From UBA11524 sp045132495 (lineage in GTDB: Bacteria > Bacillota > Clostridia > Christensenellales > Aristaeellaceae), in NCBI GenBank assembly GCA_045132495.1, contig JBGUSK010000093.1, forward strand, positions 16,533-80,532: a stretch of DNA of 64,000 nt, given 5' to 3'. The position numbers and the translations under genes are program-made. Positions within the stretch are counted from its first letter, which is position 1. Each line of letters opens with the position of its first letter. A model generated the notes under the pieces. That model made no database searches, was not told the DNA's origin, and worked only from the letters and a program-made list of their open reading frames with translations. Positions 8,129 through 15,609 of the stretch are shown in pieces.

Positions 8129-8974
8129 TCACCGATGCCGACGTCGGCTTGTGTGATGAGCGGCTTTTTCTCTTCTCTGTCTTGCCAGCTTCGCCTTATG
8201 CTTATTCATATCTGTGTTGCGCCTGAATGCCGCATACCCATCCAGATGATGCAAAAGTACATTGCGGGCATCCCGATAGTCTTTCCCGTTGAAGCCCAGG
8301 CGAATCAGAAAAGCCCGGGCAGTATACTTTTCACTGTCTGGTACGTGCTGGCCAACCTGGACGCCCTTGATCGTATGCGCCATTGCGACCAGTCGACGGA
8401 GCAGTTCGTTGTACACTGGTACATGGTCTGGATTCTGGCTTTCCAGGGGCAAATCCAGGGTGATACAGTTGTCGGTAAGGGAGATACCGCTGATCTTGCC
8501 CTGGTTTTGTGCCATTTCAAAACGGCGCTGGATGATTGCCGCAGAAGCTGGAATATCGGATTCCAATTCCTGGGCAAACTCGTGATCAATGAAGAGTTCG
8601 GTGGTTTTCAGCATTCTGTTGAGGATGTACTGGCGGCAGTAGAGAATCAGAAGAAGCTGAGTTAGTTGAAAAGCAGTGGGCTCACCCAGCTCAGCGGCAA
8701 TGCACATTGATCTTCGCGCGATGGGAGCAGGGAGGGGAATCTCGGTTTCTGCCGGTGTTTCTTCTACTAAATAGTGGTGCTCCAGCAGGAATGGACGAAC
8801 GACCTCGACCATGTGCGGAACTTCTGTGGAGATCGTACCATCCCGGTTCACGATCAGGTGTCCTATGCGATAGCCATAGGTAGGCGAGCGAAGATATTCT
8901 GCAGGCGTATTCAGCAGATCGGACAACTCATGAATCATGCGTCGGCGGTCGGTGGGATGCGTGTTGATGATCAT
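8129..8974 (-). CDS. ICE-type 'virulence-related' family protein
   Basis: A protein of 281 aa. AGGAGG sits 8 bases before the ATG at 8974. Residues 8-60 ('RRRMIHELSDLLNTPAEYL..PTYGYRIG...V.RDGTIS') match the N-terminal module of proteins carried on clostridial integrative elements and often annotated as 'virulence protein', whose function is unknown. The C-terminal 60 residues are very basic (Lys/Arg/His-rich), compatible with nucleic-acid binding. The gene is monocistronic, convergent with the phosphatase gene. Confidence 0.7.
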   Translation of the reverse strand: MIINTHPTDRRRMIHELSDLLNTPAEYLRSPTYGYRIGHLIVNRDGTISTEVPHMVEVVRPFLLEHHYLVEETPAETEIPLPAPIARRSMCIAAELGEPTAFQLTQLLLILYCRQYILNRMLKTTELFIDHEFAQELESDIPASAAIIQRRFEMAQNQGKISGISLTDNCITLDLPLESQNPDHVPVYNELLRRLVAMAHTIKGVQVGQHVPDSEKYTARAFLIRLGFNGKDYRDARNVLLHHLDGYAAFRRNTDMNKHKAKLARQRREKAAHHTSRRRHR

Positions 8975-9061
8975 AGAAAATCCTCCTTTCAGGGTGCTTA
9001 CATACATCACTCTGAAGGGAGGAAAAGTCAAGCGTATGATGTCTATTCTGTTGTATCTGTG

Positions 9062-9352
9062 TCAATTTGAAGCAAGAACCTTTCGCTCCACAAACCAGCG
9101 GCCCGGGACCTGGCTGCCGTAATCCACGTTGTGCTCAAAGAACAGGTAAGTGATCTGCCCACCCAGACGGATGGTGTATCGGTCACCCTGACCACCTGCG
9201 CGGGCAGCGTAAGCCGGGCGTACATCCATCACGCGGTCAATCTCGTAATGGGTGCCGTCCTCCCAGAGGATGCTGGTAGGATGCATGCGACCGGTGGCGT
9301 CGAAGTCTACATTGACGTGAACATAAGTCTTGATTGATGATGATTCTGACAT
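9062..9352 (-). CDS. Small conserved protein divergent from a Y-family polymerase
   Basis: A protein of 96 aa starting at MSESSSIKTYVHVNVDF, with GGAGGG 7 bases before the ATG. It carries the pattern 'TYV.VNV.F...G...P.SI.WEDGT.YEIDRV.D.R.A...AGGQGDRYT....G...YLFFE......WFVER', which I recall as a small clostridial family often encoded beside UmuC/DinB-like polymerases. Function unknown. An SOS-type box lies 16 bp upstream of its start, so it is probably part of the damage response. Confidence 0.7.
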   Translation of the reverse strand: MSESSSIKTYVHVNVDFDATGRMHPTSILWEDGTHYEIDRVMDVRPAYAARAGGQGDRYTIRLGGQITYLFFEHNVDYGSQVPGRWFVERKVLASN

Positions 9353-9367
9353 AAGGCATCCCTCCAA

Positions 9368-9381
9368 GGAACGAGCGTTCC
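9368..9381. promoter_or_regulatory. LexA/SOS box
   Basis: The sequence GGAACGAGCGTTCC fits the Gram-positive LexA consensus CGAACRNRYGTTYC at every specified base except the first. It lies in the leader of the 9062-9352 gene and about 145 bp from the polymerase start, so it could repress both divergent genes. Confidence 0.7.
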
Positions 9382-9407
9382 TGTATAGGATACCACATAC
9401 GGTTACG

Positions 9408-9465
9408 CCTGTAAAGCGAACAGGAAGAAAATACACAAACAAATATTCGGTGTTCGCTTTACAGG
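9408..9465. repeat. 15-bp perfect inverted repeat in the divergent promoter region
   Basis: CCTGTAAAGCGAACA (9408-9422) and its exact reverse complement (9451-9465) flank a 28-bp AT-rich centre. The arms contain GCGAAC half-sites but not at SOS spacing. It lies between two divergent genes and probably binds a regulator. GGGAGG at the right edge is followed by a five-codon mini-ORF (ATG at 9475). Confidence 0.7.
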
Positions 9466-9524
9466 GAGGACAAAATGTGCTACGCTGGATAGGGAATAAA
9501 TGTTCTTGTATCTGGAGGCGCATT

Positions 9525-10766
9525 ATGTCCGGTATTATTCTGCACAGTGATCTGAACTGCTTTTACGCATCGGTGGAGATAAACGAGAACCCATCTCTGA
9601 AGGGGAAGGCCATTGCAGTCTGTGGCAGCACGGAGAATCGTCACGGCATTGTGCTGACGGCGTCCTATCCTGCAAAGCGGATGGGTGTGAAGACAGGCTC
9701 AGCTAACTGGCAGGCAAGGCAGGCTTGTCCAGGGCTGATCTGCGTGCCACCTCACTATGACCTGTACATCAAGTACTCCAAGATTGTCCGGCGGATTTAC
9801 GCGGAGTATACCGATGCCATTGAGCCATTCGGCATGGATGAAAATTGGCTGTCGCTGCCATACGGTGGAGGGGATGTGGAGGGCTTCGGTCGGCAGATTG
9901 CTGAAGAAATCCGTCAGCGGGTGCGGGAAGAAACCGGGCTGACGGTATCTATTGGAGTGTCCTTCTCCAAGGTGTTTGCCAAGCTGGGCAGCGATATGAA
10001 AAAGCCTGACGCGGTGACTGTCGTAAGCCGTGACAACTTCAAGGAGAAGGTATGGCCTCTGCCAGTGTCCGAACTGCTCTATGTCGGCCCTGCTACCACC
10101 CGCAAGCTGATGAAGATGAACATCCATACCATTGGCGATCTGGCGAACTGTCAGCCGGAACTGCTGAAGCAATGGTTGGGCGTCAATGGCCTGATGCTGT
10201 GGCGATTTGCCAATGGGGATGATCACGCTCCGGTGATGCCGAAGGAGTTTGTCGCGCCTATCAAGAGCGTTGGCCATGGCACGACTTGCGTGTGCGACCT
10301 GGAATCCGAATATGCTGTTTGGCGTGTGCTGTATGAGCTGGCCCAAGACGTGCAGCATCGTCTGCGCAAGCATGAGCTGTGTGCTCAAGGTGTGCAGATC
10401 ACGGTGAAGGATAACGATCTCGACTATCGGCAGTACCAGACGCCGCTGCCTTTCCCCACGCAAAGTCCTCTGGATCTTGCGACAGCAGGATTCGATCTGT
10501 TCCGTCAGCGATATCCTTGGCACAAGCCGGTACGGGCGCTGACGATCCGTGGTATCAATCTGATACCCATCCATCAACCGTTGCAGCTGGATATGTTCAG
10601 TGATGCTGAACGCAGGGAGCGCCGTCGTATGCTGGATAACTGTGTGGATGACCTGCGCAGCCGCTTTGGATATGGGTCAATCTGTGCAGCCTCTCTGATG
10701 GGGAAAAACGATCTTGCGCAGGACAAGTGTGAGCTGGTCATGATGCCGGGGATGATGTACAAGTGA
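9525..10766 (+). CDS. dinB: Y-family DNA polymerase (DinB/UmuC-like)
   Basis: A translesion polymerase of 413 aa. The start at 9525 has GGAGG 7 bases upstream. The palm begins with 'ILHSDLNCFYASVE' (first catalytic Asp). The second acidic motif reads 'GMDENWLSLP', where DinB usually has SIDE, but the Asp-Glu pair is intact. 'SIGVSFSKVFAKLGSDMKKPD' is the typical fingers/palm stretch, followed by HhH thumb and little-finger domains. The C-terminus has 'LDMFSD', which resembles a clamp-binding peptide. It would copy damaged DNA with low fidelity. Divergent from the small 9062 gene and near an SOS box, so probably damage-induced. Confidence 0.92.
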   Translation: MSGIILHSDLNCFYASVEINENPSLKGKAIAVCGSTENRHGIVLTASYPAKRMGVKTGSANWQARQACPGLICVPPHYDLYIKYSKIVRRIYAEYTDAIEPFGMDENWLSLPYGGGDVEGFGRQIAEEIRQRVREETGLTVSIGVSFSKVFAKLGSDMKKPDAVTVVSRDNFKEKVWPLPVSELLYVGPATTRKLMKMNIHTIGDLANCQPELLKQWLGVNGLMLWRFANGDDHAPVMPKEFVAPIKSVGHGTTCVCDLESEYAVWRVLYELAQDVQHRLRKHELCAQGVQITVKDNDLDYRQYQTPLPFPTQSPLDLATAGFDLFRQRYPWHKPVRALTIRGINLIPIHQPLQLDMFSDAERRERRRMLDNCVDDLRSRFGYGSICAASLMGKNDLAQDKCELVMMPGMMYK

Positions 10767-10800
10767 GGTAGATGTACACCTTTGGTATGACACCAGAAAA

Positions 10801-10842
10801 CCGCCTGCGTTCTAACCAGTCTCCCGGTCACTGTGCAGGCGG
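10801..10842. terminator. Hairpin after the polymerase gene
   Basis: CCGCCTGC and GCAGGCGG (8-bp perfect stem, 26-nt loop) lie between two convergent genes. There is no strong T-tract, so it is a weak candidate terminator. Confidence 0.4.
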
Positions 10843-10884
10843 CAGTATTTGAATGATACTGTGATGGGCCATAATCCCTGAATG

Positions 10885-11349
10885 TTACCTCGAGGTCGGC
10901 CCCATATACTCGGCAAGGATGTCGAGGAACTCTGTGACCGTGGGTTCGTGATCCAGCGGGTAGAGTGCCATATGTTCAACTAGCGGGCGATTGAGCGTCC
11001 ACGCCCGATGAATGACAGTGCGGATATTGCGCTCGACAGCACGCCAGTCACATTGGTGCTGTGCAGCGATTGGAATAAGAACTCCATCCTTTACGTGCTG
11101 AAGGCTGTCTTTGTCACAGAGGATGAGCTGAATCGCGTGAACGGTGATGTTGTGCCCAAGATAATGCCGACCAATTCCGAGGGTGTAGAGTAATTCGTGA
11201 ATTTGGCGTGTGTTCATAAAGTTTCTCATTTCTGGAAAAGATGCCATCGTGCTGTATGGTAAGCGGGCATTCGTAGAATCAGCGATGGCTTTGCACCATC
11301 GCTGAAAGGATTGAGATTCAACTATAGCAGACAGGAGAAGGAAGATCAA
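10885..11349 (-). CDS. Orphan Spo0A C-terminal (effector) domain protein
   Basis: From about residue 46 ('TRQIHELLYTLGIG') to residue 150 the protein aligns with the DNA-binding effector domain of the sporulation regulator Spo0A, including the hallmark 'VERNIRTVIHRAW' (B. subtilis: VERAIRHAIEVAW) and the 'PT..EF...LA..M' tail. There is no receiver domain, so it lacks the phosphoacceptor Asp. The upstream boundary is unsure: a TTG at 11349 overlaps the previous stop (TTGA), while ATG codons at MRNF and MNTRQ are alternatives without good ribosome binding sites. It is last in a five-gene operon headed by an ECF sigma factor. It may bind 0A-box-like DNA independently of phosphorylation. Confidence 0.8.
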   Translation of the reverse strand: MIFLLLSAIVESQSFQRWCKAIADSTNARLPYSTMASFPEMRNFMNTRQIHELLYTLGIGRHYLGHNITVHAIQLILCDKDSLQHVKDGVLIPIAAQHQCDWRAVERNIRTVIHRAWTLNRPLVEHMALYPLDHEPTVTEFLDILAEYMGPTSR

Positions 11350-11951
11350 AAGCTTACGTTGGCATCGTTCAGGTCAGGCGCAGTGATGTGAAGCTTGTTC
11401 GCCCAGTAGGCAATGCGCTCTTCCCGGAGCTGCTTGAACCGCTGACGGTGCTGCTCAGCCAGTTCCGCCTGTCCGCTCTGTTTCAGCTGAGCCAGTTGAA
11501 GCTGTTGCAGCATCGTTACGGCCTTGAGACTCTGACGGAAGAAGCTGTCATTCTGCAGCAGGTTGCGGGGATCCGGCAGGACCAACGCCATCAGATCATC
11601 CAGGAACGCCATCGTGTCCTCAGGGTAGATGGTGATGGGGAGAAGCAGCGGCACCGGAGTGGGATCCGTGTCGGACAAAGGTGGATGCAGGGGCGACTGG
11701 TATTGGGTGGTCAACCAGCCGTCGCTCACCTTGTATGCCTTGCGAATCTCCCGCAGAAAATCCTCAATCACTGAGTCCGGGAGCAGGTCGATCAACTGCT
11801 TCGACTGCTCCATGTGCGCGCTCTCTAACAGCATGATCAGCCAGACGGGCTGTTCAATCTCCCGGGCAAAAGCGGCGGCGCACAGCCCCTTCTCCCGGCG
11901 CAGGTGAGCGATCTTCGCGCCAACCACCTGCATGTCAGGTCGTTTAGCCAT
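11346..11951 (-). CDS. Degenerate XRE-type HTH protein
   Basis: A protein of 201 aa. Residues 5-45 resemble an XRE helix-turn-helix ('VGAKIAHLRREKGLCAAAFAREI'), but the recognition part is divergent. The rest is helical, with a Gln/Leu-rich coiled-coil-like segment around 135-175. AAGGAAGA precedes the ATG. It overlaps the downstream Spo0A-C gene by 4 bases and follows the DUF6147-like gene by 21 bp, so it is part of the same operon. DNA or partner binding is likely; the target is unknown. Confidence 0.6.
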   Translation of the reverse strand: MAKRPDMQVVGAKIAHLRREKGLCAAAFAREIEQPVWLIMLLESAHMEQSKQLIDLLPDSVIEDFLREIRKAYKVSDGWLTTQYQSPLHPPLSDTDPTPVPLLLPITIYPEDTMAFLDDLMALVLPDPRNLLQNDSFFRQSLKAVTMLQQLQLAQLKQSGQAELAEQHRQRFKQLREERIAYWANKLHITAPDLNDANVSF

Positions 11952-11972
11952 ATGTGCGATCTTCCTTCTTGC

Positions 11973-12386
11973 TTATTTTGCGGTGATCCTGCCGCTGGTG
12001 TAGGACTTGGTTTCGCCACTGTTGTTGATGATGCACGTGAACGTCACCTGGATCCGGTACGTCTCCCCGGCAACGCCCTGGAAGTACCGCCCGAAGGTGT
12101 AGGAGGCCACGTTGGTGCCCGTCTGGCCGGAGAAGGTGCTGGAAACGTTATACCAATTACCGTTATCATCTAGGCGCTGAACATAGTAGTTCGCCACGCC
12201 GATCTGGTTGCACAAACCAGTACCGACAGCCTTAAAGGTAATGGCGATAAGACCGTTGCCGGGAGCGGACATCGTGGTACCATAGCTGGTAAAGTAATTA
12301 CTTGCACGTGTTTCTGCAAGTGCAAACGAGAAAATGCAAGGACATAGGAGTGTAAGAACCAGCGCAAGACTTAGTGCTTTCTTCAT
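11973..12386 (-). CDS. Secreted DUF6147-like small protein
   Basis: A protein of 137 aa. GAGG lies 8 bases before the ATG at 12386, 12 bases beyond the end of the preceding gene. Residues 1-25 are a Sec signal peptide (basic start, Leu/Ala core, cleavage near 'ALAETRA'). The mature part is beta-rich with Gly/Ser/Thr/Tyr and patterns such as 'SNYFTSYGTTMSAPGNGLIAITF..VGTG....IG' that match DUF6147 proteins, small exported proteins of Clostridia with unknown function. Its location directly after a sigma/anti-sigma pair suggests that it is the exported output or the signal of that system. Confidence 0.7.
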   Translation of the reverse strand: MKKALSLALVLTLLCPCIFSFALAETRASNYFTSYGTTMSAPGNGLIAITFKAVGTGLCNQIGVANYYVQRLDDNGNWYNVSSTFSGQTGTNVASYTFGRYFQGVAGETYRIQVTFTCIINNSGETKSYTSGRITAK

Positions 12387-12397
12387 TGGTAGCATCC

Positions 12398-13258
12398 TCA
12401 CTTCATCATTGATTCGATTATTGAAATAATCTCATCCCTGCTGATAGTACCAGTGATTACATAGTTGGTGTTCTCAAAGAGCCACGAGGCGGACAACATC
12501 GTATTGTCGGTATTGTAGTAAAAAGCAATCTGATGTCCTGTAACATACATGGACGTGTTATCATCAGGCAATTGCTCATAGTAATACGAGGTAGCATCTT
12601 TGTTGTTTCCGAATTTCGTGATATCCACAATGCACCAGCCTTCGGAACTATTGAAAAGGTGAGATATGGACGTCACATGCAAATCCGAGTACAAGCTGCT
12701 CTGTAGATGCGCGAAACGCGCAGGCATCCACACAGGCTTAACAGGATAACCATCAATCTTATCAGGGCAATCAGCAAGAGTTGTAAATTCCTGTTGGGTG
12801 AAGGTCATGGTAAAGTCGTCGTAAACCACGTCTCCTTGTGGCAGTGGTGTAGGCGTCGGCTTGTCTCCTGTGTACACCATGAAGGTCTCCGCAAAGGGGC
12901 GAATCCACCGCAGCAGGAATTCCCAGTTCAGGGCTTGGGCTGTACCGTAGGTCGCAAACATCAGTGCTACCAGAATCACGCCGACAGCAGCAATCTTCGT
13001 CAGCCCGGTCACGACAGGCTGCCACTGTTTGAGCTTCAGCCGCTTGTCGGTCTTTCGCCAGGCCTCGCGCTGCTGCACCTGGGAAGGAGTTTCCTCCAGC
13101 ATTTCCAGGATCTGCTGCACGAGCTCGGTGTCCATCTCGGCTTCCGGCTTGCTCAATTCGGCATCCAGCATCTGCTCTAAGTCATCACGGCTCAACTCGC
13201 TTTCCGTAGAAAGGCGTAAGCGCTTGGCGATTTCCAGTTTCTCGTTACGATTCATCAT
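12398..13258 (-). CDS. Membrane-anchored DUF4367-type protein, probable anti-sigma factor
   Basis: A protein of about 286 aa. An acidic cytoplasmic N-terminus (1-85, helical, Glu-rich) is followed by one transmembrane helix (about 88-110, 'TKIAAVGVILVALMFATYG'), a 'PTPTPLPQGD' spacer and an extracellular beta-rich domain with a DUF4367-like pattern ('GWCIVDITKFG...YYYEQLPDD', ending 'ISRDEIISIIESMMK'). The start chosen is the ATG at 13258, with GGAG 10 bases upstream; a GTG at 13267 is closer to it. It lies 44 bp after the ECF sigma gene, the usual place of a cognate anti-sigma factor. Release by proteolysis or ligand binding outside the cell is inferred. Confidence 0.75.
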   Translation of the reverse strand: MMNRNEKLEIAKRLRLSTESELSRDDLEQMLDAELSKPEAEMDTELVQQILEMLEETPSQVQQREAWRKTDKRLKLKQWQPVVTGLTKIAAVGVILVALMFATYGTAQALNWEFLLRWIRPFAETFMVYTGDKPTPTPLPQGDVVYDDFTMTFTQQEFTTLADCPDKIDGYPVKPVWMPARFAHLQSSLYSDLHVTSISHLFNSSEGWCIVDITKFGNNKDATSYYYEQLPDDNTSMYVTGHQIAFYYNTDNTMLSASWLFENTNYVITGTISRDEIISIIESMMK

Positions 13259-13302
13259 CGTTTTCACGCTCCATATCTATATCAGAATTACGGGGGTAAA
13301 AG

Positions 13303-13824
13303 TTACACATCCCGACGAATTTTTTCAAGTTTCTTTCTGATTCGGTGTATTTTGACCTTTAGTCGGTTGACTGGCACGTCTAATTCTGCCGCCAGCGATT
13401 CGATGGGGACGCCCTCAAGGCAGTATTTGCGGAAGAGCTCCCATTCATCGGGGGACAAGCTTTGCTCCAGCATCAGCATCCATAACAGGATGTCCGTCTC
13501 GCTCTCCTGACGTTCAACCGCGTATGCCGAGCGATCTGAGCTGTTATCCAGTTTGTGCTGTATAAAGCGTTGCTCCTTACCGATATCACGCTTGGCCCGA
13601 TCCATGCGCTGCAGGCATAGGTTGGATGTGGTTTTCATCAACCAAGCCAGTGGATTATCCAGGAGGCGTATGTCCTTTTCAGCCGCAAGCAGGAAGGCGT
13701 CCTGCACCACATCCTCGGCATCATCTATGTTGCCGGTCAGACGCCGTAATCGGTTCTGCGCCAGTCGCAGCAGCGTTGCGTAATGGGCAGCATGTAGCTC
13801 TTCGAGCAAGTGATATCGATGCAC
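13303..13824 (-). CDS. ECF-type sigma-70 family factor
   Basis: A protein of 173 aa from a GTG at 13824 with AAAGGAGAG upstream; longer upstream frames lack a ribosome binding site. Sigma region 2 covers about 10-80 ('YATLLRLAQNRLRRLTGNIDDAEDVVQDAFLLAA', core-binding helix and -10 recognition), and region 4 is at the C-terminus ('LSPDEWELFRKYCLEGVPIESLAAEL...RLKVKIHRIRKKL', -35-binding HTH). Region 3 is missing, as in ECF factors. It heads an operon with the DUF4367 membrane protein. A TTGTGC-N17-TACGAT promoter overlaps an inverted repeat upstream. Confidence 0.9.
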   Translation of the reverse strand: MHRYHLLEELHAAHYATLLRLAQNRLRRLTGNIDDAEDVVQDAFLLAAEKDIRLLDNPLAWLMKTTSNLCLQRMDRAKRDIGKEQRFIQHKLDNSSDRSAYAVERQESETDILLWMLMLEQSLSPDEWELFRKYCLEGVPIESLAAELDVPVNRLKVKIHRIRKKLEKIRRDV

Positions 13825-13839
13825 TGCGATCTCTCCTTT

Positions 13840-13903
13840 GGTACGTTGTATTGTATGGATTGGGGGATAAATACATCGTACCATGTAGAAATGCAAAGCA
13901 CAA
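13840..13903 (-). promoter_or_regulatory. Promoter and operator-like inverted repeat of the sigma operon
   Basis: On the minus strand, TTGTGC (13903-13898) and TACGAT (13880-13875) are spaced by 17 bp. GGTACGTTGTAT (13840-13851) and ATACATCGTACC (13871-13882) form a 12-bp inverted repeat with one mismatch, and the right arm covers the -10 box. Confidence 0.55.
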
Positions 13904-14012
13904 TGAACTACATATAGACCGGTTGACTTCTTTGCATTTAGTGGATATCTGCGGTATCGTGGGATGGATGAATCGCGGCGCGTGCTTTTCGAGAATATAG
14001 TGAGTGTGCCCC

Positions 14013-14048
14013 TTGACAAATTGGCTTGCGCGTAATACAATGTATTAC
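14013..14048 (+). promoter_or_regulatory. Toxin-antitoxin promoter with palindromic operator
   Basis: TTGACA (14013-14018), 17 bp, then TACAAT (14036-14041). The palindrome GTAATACA-A-TGTATTAC (14032-14048) is perfect and covers the -10 box and the start region, as expected for autorepression by the antitoxin encoded 13 bp downstream. Confidence 0.8.
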
Positions 14049-14061
14049 GGAGGTGAAAGAA

Positions 14062-14283
14062 ATGACCATTTCTTTGAGACTCAGCAATGAAGAAGCTGCT
14101 TTGATGAAGAACTATGCGCAGATGAGCGGCATCACGATGTCGGAGCTCGTCAGGAAGTGCGTACTGGAACGCATCGAGGATGAGTACGACCTTGCAGCAT
14201 TCAATGTGGCTATGGCAGAGTATCGTGAGGACCCCGAAACCTTTACGCTTGATGAAGTTGAGAAGGAGCTTGGACTCAAATGA
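14062..14283 (+). CDS. Ribbon-helix-helix antitoxin (RelB/DUF6290-like)
   Basis: A protein of 73 aa. GGAGGTG precedes the ATG at 14062. The N-terminus 'MTISLRLSNEEAALMKNYAQMSGITMSELVRKCVLERIEDEYD' is a typical ribbon-helix-helix DNA-binding domain: beta strand, then two helices. The acidic C-terminus (to 'EVEKELGLK') would wrap the toxin. It overlaps the toxin gene by 4 bases. It likely dimerises on the palindrome over its own promoter. Confidence 0.88.
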   Translation: MTISLRLSNEEAALMKNYAQMSGITMSELVRKCVLERIEDEYDLAAFNVAMAEYREDPETFTLDEVEKELGLK

Positions 14284-14549
14284 CATACCATGTAGAGTTC
14301 TCCAGGCGAGCGCTCAAGGATATCAAAAAGCTGGATAAGGCTACCGCTGCATTGATCCTTGGCTGGATCAGAAAGAACCTGGAGGGCTGTGAAAACCCGA
14401 GAGCCCATGGTAAAGGTCTGACTGCGAATCACAGTGGTGAGTGGCGTTACCGGGTTGGAGATTATCGCCTGCTGGCGGAGATCCAGGATGGCAAGCTTGT
14501 CATTATCATGCTGACTGTCGGGCATCGCAGTGAAGTGTATAAGGACTGA
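14280..14549 (+). CDS. RelE/ParE-superfamily toxin
   Basis: A protein of 89 aa with the RelE pattern: 'YHVEFSRRALKDIKKLDKATAALILGWI', then 'ANHSGEWRYRVGDYRLLAEI....LVIIMLTVGHRSEVYKD'. The Arg residues and the final 'VGHR..VY' fit mRNA-cleaving RelE toxins. It is coupled to the antitoxin through an ATGA overlap. It probably stabilises the element. A strong terminator follows. Confidence 0.9.
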   Translation: MTYHVEFSRRALKDIKKLDKATAALILGWIRKNLEGCENPRAHGKGLTANHSGEWRYRVGDYRLLAEIQDGKLVIIMLTVGHRSEVYKD

Positions 14550-14556
14550 TATAGAG

Positions 14557-14594
14557 AACAGCTCTGGAACCGTAAAGCTCCAGAGCTGTTTTTC
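14557..14594 (+). terminator. Rho-independent terminator of the toxin-antitoxin operon
   Basis: AACAGCTCTGGA and TCCAGAGCTGTT form a 12-bp perfect stem with a 10-nt loop, followed by a T-rich tail. It also abuts the stop of the convergent XRE gene. Confidence 0.85.
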
Positions 14595-14903
14595 TTATTT
14601 CGCTTGTAGTATCTGATATCCCTGATAGAATAGCTCGGCCAGCTGCTTTTGGGTCTCCTCGGACATACTCTCGGGGACACGACGGAGAAGGGAGCCAGTG
14701 CTGGCAGCAAGCAAGTAATTGGGATCCGTATCCAACGCGATACACAGCTTGACTAATGTTTCCAGACTAGCAATGCGGGTTCCGCGTTCAATGTGCCCAA
14801 GAAAGGAAGCAGACATATCCAGCTTCTCAGCTAAAGCTTCCTGCGTCATGTTTTCCTTTTTCCTGAGGTCCTTTACACGACGGCCCAGATCAATGTAGTC
14901 CAT
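14595..14903 (-). CDS. XRE-family repressor-like regulator
   Basis: A protein of 102 aa. An N-terminal HTH (6-62, 'LGRRVKDLRKKENMTQEALAEKLDMSASFLGHIERGTR') is followed by 'LCIALDTDPNYLLAAS' and a short helical C-terminal tail. It resembles CI/SinR-type repressors that keep elements silent. A perfect 13-bp inverted repeat lies 38 bp upstream of its start, in the 132-bp space to a divergent XRE gene, which is a phage-like switch arrangement. Confidence 0.85.
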   Translation of the reverse strand: MDYIDLGRRVKDLRKKENMTQEALAEKLDMSASFLGHIERGTRIASLETLVKLCIALDTDPNYLLAASTGSLLRRVPESMSEETQKQLAELFYQGYQILQAK

Positions 14904-14941
14904 ATCCGTACTCCTTTCACATCTGGCTTTTGATATTATAT

Positions 14942-14970
14942 CTATATATAGACTGAAAGTCTATATATAG
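14942..14970. promoter_or_regulatory. Perfect inverted-repeat operator between divergent XRE genes
   Basis: CTATATATAGACT (14942-14954), GAA centre, then the exact reverse complement (14958-14970). It is very AT-rich and likely the operator of the adjacent repressor and part of its promoter. Confidence 0.75.
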
Positions 14971-15035
14971 TCTGCATAACCCATTCAAATTTGTTACGCT
15001 ATTCCTGAATAACATGTAGGGGATGGTGTAGCATC

Positions 15036-15278
15036 ATGACGACGAGAGAATGTGTTGCCAATCGTATTGTAAAACTGTGCCAGGAGAGGAATATGGCGAT
15101 CAATGCACTGGCGCGTAGTGCGGGTATCCCGCCGTCTACGGTGAAGAACATTCTGAACGGTGCCAGCAAGAACCCCGGTGTAGTGACGATCAAGATGATA
15201 TGCGATGGGTTTGGTATTTCACTGACGGAGTTCTTTGATACGGATGTGTTCAGGGAACTGGAGCAGGAGATTCGATAA
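15036..15278 (+). CDS. Small XRE-family regulator
   Basis: A protein of 80 aa. The HTH covers about 8-65 ('IVKLCQERNMAINALARSAGIPPSTVKNILNG..KNPGVVTIKMICDGFGISLTEFF'), close to small YdeA/Cro-like phage regulators. It is divergent from the 14595-14903 repressor with the palindromic operator between them. It is the last clear gene of the first mobile element. Confidence 0.85.
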   Translation: MTTRECVANRIVKLCQERNMAINALARSAGIPPSTVKNILNGASKNPGVVTIKMICDGFGISLTEFFDTDVFRELEQEIR

Positions 15279-15609
15279 GATGTATGCGCTACGCTTTATG
15301 TAGTAATTATCTAACACGAAAAGAGCTTTGTCAATCTGGAATTTGCCTATACATTACCGCATACATCTTGGCCACAAACTGGCCATGTTTTTAGAGTTGC
15401 AGATGGATATGTTCGGATGTATGCAGATTCATATGACTGAATCGTCCAAATCCAGCCCCGACAAGTTGTGTAACTAGCTACAATAAGCTACTCAGAAATA
15501 CGGAGAGAATATTTGTTCTCCTTGGGCAACAACCCCATGGTTGGCGCGACCGTCGCCGTGGCTGTGGCTGTGGAGAATGCCTCCAAGTAAGGTAAAATCA
15601 AGGCTTTCC

